DNA of 64,000 nt from Viridibacillus arenosi (GTDB taxonomy: Bacteria > Bacillota > Bacilli > Bacillales_A > Planococcaceae): positions 620,001 through 684,000 of the forward strand of contig NZ_MSPW01000001.1 in assembly GCF_001955655.1 (NCBI RefSeq). The letters are read 5' to 3'. Positions within the stretch are counted from its first letter, which is position 1, and each line of letters begins with the position of its first letter. Below the pieces are notes generated by a model. That model had not been told where the DNA came from. It made no database searches and worked only from the letters and a program-made list of their open reading frames with translations. This document shows, piece by piece, positions 45,347 to 53,461 of this stretch. The position numbers and the translations under genes were made by a program.

Positions 45347-46588
45347 TTATGTGACGCTATTTTTTTGCCCGATTTTATCAATTTGAATGAACTTAAATAC
45401 TAAAAACAAGATAATAAGCCCTATAACACCTGCTGAAATATAGCTCACATTTAGGTATTTCTCCATAACCAGTGACATAACAGGTGGCCCTGCCGCAACA
45501 CCGATAAATCTAGCAGAGCTATAAAAAGAAGTGACGGTACCTCTCTCCTCTTTTCGAATATTTTCAGTAATGATAGCATCTAACACAGGTAATATTGCTC
45601 CGATTGCAACTCCTACAATACTGGTCACTACTAACAATAGGACCAACTTTTCTGCTGTATATCCTACAAATACAACACTAATAGAAAGAACAATTAAACA
45701 GATAATCATCAGCTTCTTAATGAGCTTCATATCCCCTTTTATCTTCCTTCCAGTAATAAAAGAAGCGATACAGAGCATCAGTAAAGGAATTGCTAACACG
45801 AATCCTTTTTTTACGCCTTTAATATCGTGTATTTTTTCAAGATTTTCAGATAAGAAAAATAACGCACCAAACAAAATAAGCATAACAAATGCCCCGTTTA
45901 GAAATACGGTGAATAACCACTTTCCTTCTTGCTTAAATGTGGTTTTAACATTAGTTAAAAATTCTTTTAGTTTTACTGGTTCATCTTTTTCTTTAGGTAC
46001 TTTCACAAAGAAAAAAATTAAAACGATAGAGATTAAGCTAAAAGCAGATATAGAGAAGAATGGTAAAAACCATAAGAAAGCTGCTAACAATGAACCTAGA
46101 ATTGGACTTAATACTTTTCCGAACGTGTTTGACGTTTCAATGATCCCTAAACAAGAACTTGTTTTTTCATCATCATCTTTATATAAGTCACCTACTAGCG
46201 GTAATACTATCGGCATAGCACCTGACGCCCCTGCACCTTGTAAAATCCTCCCAATAATAATACCCATATACGGATTTTCCATTTTCCAAGACGCTATACC
46301 AGCTATTAAGCCACCGATTAATGCTAAAATTAAACTCGGTAAGATGACCATTTTCCTCCCAAAACGATCTGATAAGTAGCCTGCAACTGGAATGAGAATA
46401 ATTGCCGCTACTGAATAACTGGTGATAATCATACTTGATTGAAAAGAAGAAATACCTACATTCTTCTCCAAGATCGGTAACACTGGAATTAACATAGAAT
46501 TTCCAAGTGTCATAACTAATGGAATTGAGGCCAAACTGATTAAACACCAGAGGCTGACATTGTCTTCACGATTATCCACATTCCCCAT
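45347..46588 (-). CDS. major facilitator superfamily exporter (DHA1 type)
   Basis: 413 aa, 12 membrane segments with a central loop (~residues 200-220). LSDRFGRKMVILPSL is the MFS motif A between helices 2 and 3; GRILQGAGASGAMPIVLPLVGDL is helix 4/5 motif B/C of drug:H+ antiporters, pointing to export. Similar in type to YmfD/TetA-like carriers; substrate unknown. ATG 46588 behind GAGGTG. No regulator gene lies beside it. Confidence 0.88.
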   Translation of the reverse strand: MGNVDNREDNVSLWCLISLASIPLVMTLGNSMLIPVLPILEKNVGISSFQSSMIITSYSVAAIILIPVAGYLSDRFGRKMVILPSLILALIGGLIAGIASWKMENPYMGIIIGRILQGAGASGAMPIVLPLVGDLYKDDDEKTSSCLGIIETSNTFGKVLSPILGSLLAAFLWFLPFFSISAFSLISIVLIFFFVKVPKEKDEPVKLKEFLTNVKTTFKQEGKWLFTVFLNGAFVMLILFGALFFLSENLEKIHDIKGVKKGFVLAIPLLMLCIASFITGRKIKGDMKLIKKLMIICLIVLSISVVFVGYTAEKLVLLLVVTSIVGVAIGAILPVLDAIITENIRKEERGTVTSFYSSARFIGVAAGPPVMSLVMEKYLNVSYISAGVIGLIILFLVFKFIQIDKIGQKNSVT

Positions 46589-46718
46589 CCATACACCTCT
46601 ATTAACTGTTAGATTAATTTCAATTATTAAAGGTATGGTTTCCTTGCTTATTCTTTTTATGCGTTAAGTTGCACATTATGTACACTAAGGAAAACAGCGT
46701 TGTGAACATAGTGACAAA

Positions 46719-47345
46719 TTAAAAAATTGAATGGTAAGCTTGAATACCAAAATAAATACCGAATCCAATCATCGATAGAGATGAAATAATAGAAACGATT
46801 TTCAAAAAAGAGGACGATAAAATTTTTCTTGAACCACCTGAAATAGTGGCCATTATTAAATCGACTAAAGAAATTCCTAGTAATATAAATACACTATAGA
46901 TAATTATTTCCATCCCTGATAATGTTCCCGCTCCTCCGACAAGGACCGATCCATATATACCTAACCAAAAAAGGATTGTTAATGGATTTAGCAATGCCAT
47001 TAAAAAACCTGATAATAATGAATGTCTTAATCGAACTACTTTCCCAAATTTTGAATCCACCTCAATAGTATGTAATGTAAGAAGATTCTCAATCCCTGTG
47101 TACATAAGTACGAAAAAGCCGAATGACCAAAGTAGCGTTTTTATAAAAGGTATTTCTATAAAGTGTCCAATGCCAAAGTACACCATGACCATATATAAAA
47201 TATCGGTGACGACTGCACCAAGCCCGAAAAACCAAGCATGGAAAAATCCATTTTTAATACCTGTATTTAATAAAGTTGCTTTTACAGGGCCAATTGGTGT
47301 AGCTAAAGATACCCCTAAAAAGAAGTAGGGAACTATGGAATTCAT
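46719..47345 (-). CDS. LysE/RhtB-family amino acid exporter
   Basis: 208 aa, six membrane segments. SLATPIGPVKATLLNTGIKNG is the LysE-family N-terminal signature (P-x-GP), FLMALLNPLTILFWLGIYG the NP motif of helix 4. These carriers export lysine, arginine, homoserine/threonine or related amino acids. ATG 47345 follows CGGAGGGG. Its neighbours murE and aspartokinase use or feed the aspartate/DAP/lysine pathway, so a lysine- or DAP-type substrate is conceivable but unproved. Confidence 0.88.
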   Translation of the reverse strand: MNSIVPYFFLGVSLATPIGPVKATLLNTGIKNGFFHAWFFGLGAVVTDILYMVMVYFGIGHFIEIPFIKTLLWSFGFFVLMYTGIENLLTLHTIEVDSKFGKVVRLRHSLLSGFLMALLNPLTILFWLGIYGSVLVGGAGTLSGMEIIIYSVFILLGISLVDLIMATISGGSRKILSSSFLKIVSIISSLSMIGFGIYFGIQAYHSIF

Positions 47346-47359
47346 GAAATACCCCTCCG

Positions 47360-47388
47360 ATATAATAGTGTCTTTGCATCATATTCAA
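47360..47388 (-). promoter_or_regulatory. candidate sigma-A promoter of the LysE-type gene
   Basis: TTGAAT (47383-47388) and TTATAT (47360-47365) with 17-bp spacing, minus strand. The -10 lies only ~15 nt before the ATG, so the leader would be very short. Confidence 0.4.
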
Positions 47389-47858
47389 GGAGCATTACTT
47401 GTACGACTATTTTAAAAAAAGAAAATTCTAAGAATACTTAAAACTAGGACTTATTATAATTATTAAAGGATTTTTTTCCTCACCATTAATAAATCATTTT
47501 CCAAATTACTTATTAGTCAATAGAAAAAACGAAGGATGTAAATATTCATCCTTCGTTTTGATAGAATCATTGTGATTTTCCTATAAATAATTTCAGGTCC
47601 CTCTAATTTAGGCAAATAATGTGAAATAAATTTATAAGAGAAACCGAATACGTCTGATTTCTAATGTTATTCAATTGAAAATTTGGGGTGTTCTATATAA
47701 TAAGAACCTTACTAATATTTTATCAAGAAGTTTTTCTAAATATGAGTTGCAAACTACTTTACGATATTTTAACGAGTACCTCCATCAAAATAGTTGTACT
47801 TTCGTACTCGAATCTTCAATTAAAAAATAAATTGGAAAATATTTCATTTGCAACTGGC
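47389..47858. other. intergenic region LysE-type gene / murE
   Basis: 470 bp without a convincing gene. It holds a terminator at 47526-47559, 300 nt beyond the murE stop. A 66-codon plus-strand frame starting at a GTG (47688) has no ribosome-binding site and runs into murE antisense, so it is not called. Confidence 0.55.
47526..47559. terminator. terminator downstream of murE
   Basis: AAAACGAAGGATG / CATCCTTCGTTTT, a perfect 13-bp stem with an 8-nt loop and weak T-runs in both directions. Confidence 0.7.
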
Positions 47859-49331
47859 TCATTTTTCGTCATTAAGTCTTGTTTTTAATAGTTTTATATA
47901 TTCTTTAGCAATTTCATAATCTGAAAATGGGACGACTTCATTACCAATTATTTGAGTCGTTTCATGCCCCTTTCCCGCAATTAAAACAGTATCACCCGGA
48001 ATAGCCTCAGCTATTGCACTTTCAATCGCTTGTTTTCGATTAATTTTAATTGCATATGGAGTCAGATCTATGCCCTGTGCAATTTGGGCAATAATCATAT
48101 CTGCTTGTTCTCTACGAGGATTGTCACTTGTTAACCATATTTTATGAGCGTAGCTATCCGCCACTTTCCCCATCTCACGACGTTTTCCATGATCCCGATC
48201 TCCCCCACAACCAAAAACAACTATTAATTTCTTTTTCGATACTAATTTTAGAGATTGTAAAACAGCTACAAGAGCACTTGGTGTATGAGCGTAATCTATG
48301 ACAATTCGTATACCGAGATCGTTTTCTACTTCTTGTTGTCTTCCTGAAGGCAATTTGAGATAAGGAATGCTTGGCGCAATGATTTGGAGAGGGTATCCAA
48401 GTTGCTGTACAGTTGCTACTGCCGCTAATACATTTTGTTGGTGGTGCTCTCCTACAAATGGCATCGTTAGTTCAACTGGATTTTCCAAATACTGCACAAG
48501 TAAAACTGTGGAAGTACCTTCAATCTCTTTATGAATAACACTAATATCCGCTGATCGATGTCGACCAAAAGTAAAGGATCTTACATGATGCTGTTTCATA
48601 TTTAAACAAAATGGATCGTCAGCGTTAACGATTATTTTATTTGCTAAAGTGGCTAATTTTCTCTTGGCTAATTCATACTTCTCCTTACTGCCATGTTCAT
48701 CATAATGGTCTCTACTCATATTTAAATATACTCCGTAGTTAAATGGGCAATGATCTAATCGATGTTGCGACAATCCTAAAGAAGATGCTTCTATAATAAT
48801 ATACTTCACGCCCAATTCTACGCATTGCGCAAAAATCGGGTACAAATAAGTTGGAGGTGGTGTGGTCATAGAGGAAGTATTCTGATTCTGACGCTCACCA
48901 TTTATCCATAATCCTAATGTGCCAAGTACAGCTACTTTAGCTCCTAGCTTTTGTAATATTTGCCCAATGAAATGTGTTACAGTTGTCTTGCCATTTGTTC
49001 CGGTCACCCCAATGATAGTCAATAACTCAATTTTATCCCCTACAATAGCTTTACATGCATAGGATAAAAATGTAGAACAATCTGGTACCCAAACATGCGG
49101 CACTTCTAAATGTTCAATTGGCTGGTCTTGATCATATACAATGGCTACTGCTCCTTTTGCCACTGCTTCGGAAACAAAATTCCAACCATTATGCAGTTTT
49201 CCTTTCCTTGCAACGAAAATATTACCTGGCTGGATTTGTTCTGCAACATCAGTTATTCCACTTATTTCTTCACGTATCGAGCCGCCCTGTACTTCACAAG
49301 GCCAATCCTTGATAAGCTCTGCTAAGATCAA
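47859..49331 (-). CDS. murE: UDP-N-acetylmuramyl-tripeptide synthetase (MurE)
   Basis: Adds the third amino acid (meso-DAP or L-Lys) to UDP-MurNAc-L-Ala-D-Glu. SMTTPPPTYL binds the UDP-sugar peptide, GVTGTNGKTTVTHF is the ATP loop (~109-122), MSRDHYDEHGSKEKYELAK holds the carbamoylated Lys, and SDNPRREQ carries DNPR, the motif tied to meso-DAP (Lys-type enzymes differ at Asn/Arg). 490 aa; TTG start 49331, 7 nt after AGGAGG. Located outside the dcw cluster, divergent from an aspartokinase. It may be the sole murE or a second, e.g. sporulation, enzyme. Confidence 0.88.
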   Translation of the reverse strand: MILAELIKDWPCEVQGGSIREEISGITDVAEQIQPGNIFVARKGKLHNGWNFVSEAVAKGAVAIVYDQDQPIEHLEVPHVWVPDCSTFLSYACKAIVGDKIELLTIIGVTGTNGKTTVTHFIGQILQKLGAKVAVLGTLGLWINGERQNQNTSSMTTPPPTYLYPIFAQCVELGVKYIIIEASSLGLSQHRLDHCPFNYGVYLNMSRDHYDEHGSKEKYELAKRKLATLANKIIVNADDPFCLNMKQHHVRSFTFGRHRSADISVIHKEIEGTSTVLLVQYLENPVELTMPFVGEHHQQNVLAAVATVQQLGYPLQIIAPSIPYLKLPSGRQQEVENDLGIRIVIDYAHTPSALVAVLQSLKLVSKKKLIVVFGCGGDRDHGKRREMGKVADSYAHKIWLTSDNPRREQADMIIAQIAQGIDLTPYAIKINRKQAIESAIAEAIPGDTVLIAGKGHETTQIIGNEVVPFSDYEIAKEYIKLLKTRLNDEK

Positions 49332-49394
49332 CTGCTTTCCTCCTGCACGTTTTTAACATCATCGAATACATTATTACAATCCGCTATTCACTTG

Positions 49395-49403
49395 TATCGT
49401 ATG
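49395..49403 (-). promoter_or_regulatory. sporulation-type -10 box before murE (weak)
   Basis: The minus strand reads CATACGATA, a full match to the sigma-K -10 CATAnnnTA and 7/8 of sigma-E CATACAAT. No AC (sigma-K) or kmATATT (sigma-E) -35 stands at the proper distance; TCATTTT lies 12 bp upstream, two bases too close. Confidence 0.25.
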
Positions 49404-49448
49404 AAGAGAGTGCACAAAATGACACGAAGAAAGATGGGAGTATTCACT

Positions 49449-50219
49449 ATGATTATTCAAAAGTTTGGTGGAATCGCAATGCAATCCGAAGCTTCGCGTA
49501 AACATTGCATCCTTCATATACGTAAGGCTATTCATAAATTTGAAAAGGCAGTTATTGTTGTTTCAGCTATGGGCCGCGGTGGAGATGCATATGCCACTGA
49601 TACCTTGTTAACCTTAACAAGCGCTTTTAAAAATGATTCTAAATCCAAAGACCTCGTTGCAGCATGTGGAGAAATGATTGCCGCAGCTGTCATTTCAGCT
49701 GAATTAGAACAAAGTGGTATCAATAATACATTGTTATATGGTCAAGGCATTGGCATTGAGACATCTGATAACTTCGGTGACGCAGAGATCCACGCTGTTC
49801 ACACAACAGCTATAGAAAAAGCATTAAGTGAGACTTCTTGCGTCATCATCCCTGGTTTTCAAGGTACCACTGCTGAGGGAGATATTACTACGTTAGGACG
49901 TGGCGGTAGTGATTTAACCGCAGCGCTACTTGGGGCTGCCTTGAAGGCACAATTTATTGAATACTATAAAGACGTCCCTGGAGTTATGACTTACAATCCT
50001 AAAATTAATGCTAACGCAGAATTAATTGCGAAATTAACGTATCCGGAATTCCACGAGTTACTGAATGATAGCCATCCCATAGTGCAAAAAAAAGCAGCGG
50101 AGACGGCTGAAAAACACCATCTCACACTGCATATTCGAAATACTTTTTCTATGGACCAAGGAACACTAATCATACCTGCTATTCATCATGGCTCATCTGA
50201 TATACTATCTATACTTTGA
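49449..50219 (+). CDS. aspartate kinase catalytic domain protein without ACT domains
   Basis: Amino-acid kinase fold, 256 aa. IIQKFGGIAMQSEAS (KFGG motif), AVIVVSAMGRGGD, GRGGSDLTAALLGAAL and YYKDVPGVMTYNPKI are aspartokinase signatures (phosphorylation of L-aspartate, first step to DAP, dipicolinate, lysine, Met and Thr). It ends where the ACT feedback domains of ~400-aa enzymes such as DapG would begin, so no allosteric control is expected. ATG 49449, 8 nt after GGGAG; an earlier ATG in frame has no site. Its 3' end overlaps ylbC by 34 bp. Confidence 0.85.
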   Translation: MIIQKFGGIAMQSEASRKHCILHIRKAIHKFEKAVIVVSAMGRGGDAYATDTLLTLTSAFKNDSKSKDLVAACGEMIAAAVISAELEQSGINNTLLYGQGIGIETSDNFGDAEIHAVHTTAIEKALSETSCVIIPGFQGTTAEGDITTLGRGGSDLTAALLGAALKAQFIEYYKDVPGVMTYNPKINANAELIAKLTYPEFHELLNDSHPIVQKKAAETAEKHHLTLHIRNTFSMDQGTLIIPAIHHGSSDILSIL

Positions 50220-51256
50220 ATAAACACCTGTGAAAAGTGTTTACCGAAAGCACCTGAGCCGAGCTGATTATAATCTTCATTTAATAATGTGTCTCGGTGT
50301 TTCTCTGAATTAAGTAATCCATTAATTGCTTCAGGAGCATCTAAGTAATCCTCCGCAATATTTTCTGCTGCCATATCAAAATTAACAACTGCATTTTTTA
50401 ATCGCTCTTTTAAAGTATCCGGCTGAATGCCCTCTTTTGAAAAATTACCAAGCGCTAAACTTGCAGCATGACTTTGAGCAATACTGTTTAAATCAATTGC
50501 TGCGTTTAAAGCTTGTAAACCTTTTTGAGTACGATAAACGTTCGTCAAATCAAAAAGTTGTCGCTGATTCGCTAAATCTATTTCAACTTGTAAATACGAT
50601 GAAGGTACGTTTGGTGTAATCATATCGCCGACATATGTCATATCATAAGGCTGCTGTTTCACAAGCGTTTCTCCGTCTATAAAGCGTACTGCCTGTAAGG
50701 TTCGATCTGTCGCATCAAAATACATTTGTGCATATAAACCATCATACATCGTTAAAATACGTGTCTTCATATCTTCTTCATCTAAAATAAAAGTGTAAAT
50801 ATTTTCATCGATTTGCACATTGACTTCCGCATCAATAATAGTAGATCGATATATATCATCTAAAGACTGACCTATCTTAAAAGGATTCGCTGCACCATTA
50901 ACACCTGCAATATACACTTGTGTTACTTTACGTCCCTCCACACCAACCATTAAATAATCATCATAACCCTCATCGTATACCCACCATTCATAGCCGTAAG
51001 CAGAAGGTTCTACTCGGTTAGGCTTGCCTTTTAATTTTTCTAAAGCATTAGTAGACTTTCCTACTAATATAGATAAGCCATCTTTTGGTCTAGGTATTGC
51101 CTTATCATTCACATTTGGAACATCTTGATTAGGTATTACTTTCCCTTGTGAATTTGGAGCTGTTAATAGTTCATTTTCCTTTACGGACTGATTTGTATAG
51201 AAGAAAACAACTAATATAGCTGCTAATATAATTAATATTCGAAATAACGCTTTCAC
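50186..51256 (-). CDS. ylbC: CAP/SCP-domain extracytoplasmic protein YlbC
   Basis: 356 aa. Membrane anchor at residues ~3-20, a CAP-associated N-terminal domain (~60-200; VGKSTNALEKLKGKPNRVEP, FILDEEDMKTRIL), then a CAP/SCP domain (~225-350; YRTQKGLQALNAAIDLNSIAQSHAA and NFDMAAENIAEDY, NSEKHRDTLLNEDYNQLGSG). Function unknown, possibly spore- or wall-related. GTG 51256 behind GGGGAGAGG is preferred over TTG 51271. In B. subtilis ylbC lies between ylbB and ylbD, which are missing here. Confidence 0.88.
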   Translation of the reverse strand: MKALFRILIILAAILVVFFYTNQSVKENELLTAPNSQGKVIPNQDVPNVNDKAIPRPKDGLSILVGKSTNALEKLKGKPNRVEPSAYGYEWWVYDEGYDDYLMVGVEGRKVTQVYIAGVNGAANPFKIGQSLDDIYRSTIIDAEVNVQIDENIYTFILDEEDMKTRILTMYDGLYAQMYFDATDRTLQAVRFIDGETLVKQQPYDMTYVGDMITPNVPSSYLQVEIDLANQRQLFDLTNVYRTQKGLQALNAAIDLNSIAQSHAASLALGNFSKEGIQPDTLKERLKNAVVNFDMAAENIAEDYLDAPEAINGLLNSEKHRDTLLNEDYNQLGSGAFGKHFSQVFIQSIDSISDEP

Positions 51257-51325
51257 ATGGCCTCTCCCCAATTTGTTTAGTTATTATATTATACCAATTG
51301 CCGTGATGTATTCACAATGTTGTCA

Positions 51326-51354
51326 TTGCAACCGATGCACTTTTGCTCTATTAT
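51326..51354 (+). promoter_or_regulatory. sigma-A promoter of yugN
   Basis: TTGCAA (51326-51331) and TATTAT (51349-51354), 17-bp spacing, 48 nt before the ATG. Confidence 0.7.
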
Positions 51355-51402
51355 AAAATGGAACGTATATATGGTACGATGAGTCAAAGGAGGACGAAAT
51401 TT

Positions 51403-51768
51403 ATGTATTTCGAAAATACAGGACTTGAAAACACTTTAGCTGACATTACACTTCTTGATGATCTTATGCGCGAACATGGTTTAATCCGTGCTACAGGCTG
51501 GGACTATGAACGCGTAACTTGGGACAGACGCTTTGATGTACGTGAAGGTACATTCTACCTACGTGTATTCGGTTTCACAAAAGACGGTGACATCGGCGCT
51601 AATGATGCAATGATTACACTATTAAAACCAGCTCTTGGTAAACACTACTTCCCACACGGCGTAGAATATGGTGAAGGTGAAGCATTCCCTGCTCATCTAG
51701 TAAAATCTTGCCAAGAAATTTTGAAATCTCTTGAAAAACAAATTAAATCATTTGAAATTCATGCTTAA
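51403..51768 (+). CDS. yugN: YugN-like family protein
   Basis: Cytosolic 121-aa protein of the YugN-like family; no known activity. MYFENTGLENTLADITLLDDLM at the N-terminus, WDYERVTWDRRF in the middle and GKHYFPHGVEYGEGEAFP are the family's conserved blocks. The frame opens at 51343, but ATG 51403 lies 9 nt after AAAGGAGG. Followed by a plus-strand terminator. Confidence 0.9.
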   Translation: MYFENTGLENTLADITLLDDLMREHGLIRATGWDYERVTWDRRFDVREGTFYLRVFGFTKDGDIGANDAMITLLKPALGKHYFPHGVEYGEGEAFPAHLVKSCQEILKSLEKQIKSFEIHA

Positions 51769-51780
51769 TAGTTTAATTGA

Positions 51781-51810
51781 AGTGCTGGTATCTTTCAGCA
51801 CTTTTTTTTA
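51781..51810 (+). terminator. yugN terminator
   Basis: AGTGCTG / CAGCACT stem with an 8-nt loop followed by a run of eight or more T, 13 nt after the yugN stop. Confidence 0.85.
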
Positions 51811-51811
51811 T

Positions 51812-51841
51812 TGGATAAAAATTAGAAATTTATCCATACTA
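51812..51841 (+). promoter_or_regulatory. candidate sporulation (sigma-G or sigma-E) promoter of the ytvI-like gene
   Basis: TGGATA (51812-51817) and CATACTA (51835-51841), 17 bp apart, fit the sigma-G pattern TGMATA/CATACTA. The same -10 extended to CATACTAT with GGATAAA 14 bp upstream also fits sigma-E loosely. It sits 31 bp before the TTG start. Confidence 0.55.
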
Positions 51842-51872
51842 TGAGCGTAAATTTAAAAGATAGGTGATTTAA

Positions 51873-52928
51873 TTGGCTAAATCCAATTTTTTTAGTACAT
51901 TAAAAAAAGTCTTACTAACCATTATTGTTCTATTACTATTATACATTTTGATTCCAGCATCTATACCAATTTTACTATCTCTTGTGACTGCCCTGTTGCT
52001 TGAGCCACTTATACAACTTCTACAACGAAAATGGATTAATTCTAGACGATTTTCAGTCATCGTTTTATTCTCTCTCTTTTTAATCCTATTATCAAGTATC
52101 CTGTATTTCGCCATCACAAATGCTATCACTCAAGTCTCTCATTTATCAAAAATAGCTCCTGAACTTTTCGATCAATTAACCGCTTCTTGGATGAACCTTC
52201 AAAACCGATTAGCAAAGATTACTCACGATCTACCTATTGAAGTAATTACTGAAATTCAACTTGGTATTGACAGAGTCATCGAAAGGCTTCAATCCTCATT
52301 TATCAATTTTTTTAACTACGATAGGTTAAAAATGATCGTATCTAAGCTACCGTTTTTTTTACTCAATTTACTTGTTTATATGTTTGCTCTCTTTTTATTT
52401 ATGTCTGAAATGCCGAAACTCAAAAAAAAGTTTAATTCATATATCTCTCAAAATAAGGCAGAAAAGTGGAAAGTACTTTTTCAAAAACTCCATATTGTAT
52501 TATTTGGTTATATTAAAGCTGAATTAATCGTTAGCTTATCTGTTTTAGTTGTTACTTTTTGCGCTTTGCTATTCATTGTTCCTAAATACGCCATTATAAT
52601 GGCTTTAATCATTTGGTTTGTCGATTTATTACCTATTTTAGGTGCCATTGTTATATTAGCTCCTTGGGCCATTTACGCTATGTTAACCGATCAAATGGCA
52701 ATGGGTATCAAATTGGCACTATTAGCGATTGTCATTATAATTCTTCGCCAAATCTTAGAGACGAAGGTTATGAGTGCTCAAATCGGGTTACCTCCACTTG
52801 CTACATTAATCAGTATGTATATTGGCCTGCAATTATTTGGGTTTTTAGGTTTTTTTATAGGTCCATTAATTGTCATGGTATTTATAACAGCGAAGGAAGC
52901 TGGATTACTAAGTAAATTTATTAAATAA
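51873..52928 (+). CDS. AI-2E/UPF0118-family permease, YtvI-like sporulation membrane protein
   Basis: 351 aa, about seven to eight membrane segments: two N-terminal helices (16-50), a helix at 60-85, a soluble helical loop (90-155) and four C-terminal helices ending GFFIGPLIVMVFI. The family (PF01594) covers AI-2 exporters and Na+/H+ carriers; YtvI-type members are found in spore formers. The sporulation-like promoter upstream favours YtvI. Start TTG 51873 behind AGGTGAT. Confidence 0.75.
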   Translation: MAKSNFFSTLKKVLLTIIVLLLLYILIPASIPILLSLVTALLLEPLIQLLQRKWINSRRFSVIVLFSLFLILLSSILYFAITNAITQVSHLSKIAPELFDQLTASWMNLQNRLAKITHDLPIEVITEIQLGIDRVIERLQSSFINFFNYDRLKMIVSKLPFFLLNLLVYMFALFLFMSEMPKLKKKFNSYISQNKAEKWKVLFQKLHIVLFGYIKAELIVSLSVLVVTFCALLFIVPKYAIIMALIIWFVDLLPILGAIVILAPWAIYAMLTDQMAMGIKLALLAIVIIILRQILETKVMSAQIGLPPLATLISMYIGLQLFGFLGFFIGPLIVMVFITAKEAGLLSKFIK

Positions 52929-52967
52929 AAAAGCTGCTCCCAAAAATAATAAGGGAACAGCTTTTTA
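52927..52967. terminator. bidirectional terminator between ytvI-like and DUF420 genes
   Basis: AAAAAGCTGCTCCC pairs with GGGAACAGCTTTTT (one mismatch) around a 13-nt loop, T-runs both ways, between convergent genes. Confidence 0.82.
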
Positions 52968-52970
52968 GCT

Positions 52971-53432
52971 TTAATTACTTAAAATAGCTTTAATAACTGA
53001 AGTTGTTTCTCCACCTTTGTATAATACATAAAGTAATGTATATACTGCTACGCCTGTAATGGCTGTGAAGAACCAAATTACACTTGTAATTGGTCCAATT
53101 TTACGATGACGTACAAGGTTATTTTGGAATCCTGCTAATAATGTTACGATACCGAAAACGGCACCTGTAGTTGCCAAGCAGATATGGAACACAAGGAAAA
53201 TCGTATAATAGATTTTCAAATTATCTGGTCCACCAAATGCTGTATTACCAATAAATACAGTACGTGATACGTAAATGATAAAGAATAATAATGCTGATAT
53301 TGCAGCTGCTATCATTGTTTTTTTATGCGCTTCAATTTTTCTTTGCTTAATTAGTGCCCAACCAATTGCTACTAAGATAGCACTTAATGCAATAAAGGTT
53401 GTACTAATTGTAGGTAAAATAGGTAAATTCAT
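52971..53432 (-). CDS. ctaM: DUF420 membrane protein, cytochrome oxidase assembly (CtaM/YozB type)
   Basis: 153 aa with five membrane segments and conserved His residues (IEAHKKTMIAAAIS, FLVFHICLATTG, LVRHRKIG). DUF420 members such as S. aureus CtaM are needed for haem-copper oxidase maturation. Its place after ctaG in the cta cluster supports this. ATG 53432 lies 8 nt after TTAGGAG; the longer frame to 53450 lacks a site. Gap to ctaG is 29 nt, so cotranscribed. Confidence 0.85.
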   Translation of the reverse strand: MNLPILPTISTTFIALSAILVAIGWALIKQRKIEAHKKTMIAAAISALLFFIIYVSRTVFIGNTAFGGPDNLKIYYTIFLVFHICLATTGAVFGIVTLLAGFQNNLVRHRKIGPITSVIWFFTAITGVAVYTLLYVLYKGGETTSVIKAILSN

Positions 53433-53461
53433 GCGTTTTTCTCCTAACAATCTTTTTGTAA

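Noticed and set aside
45531-46379. 282-codon plus-strand open frame
   Set aside because: Lies fully antisense to the MFS exporter; Thr/Ile/Pro/Asn-rich composition is typical of a reversed membrane protein and no ribosome-binding site is present.
47688-47888. 66-codon plus-strand frame in the LysE-murE gap
   Set aside because: GTG start without ribosome-binding site, low-complexity composition, and its end overlaps murE antisense.
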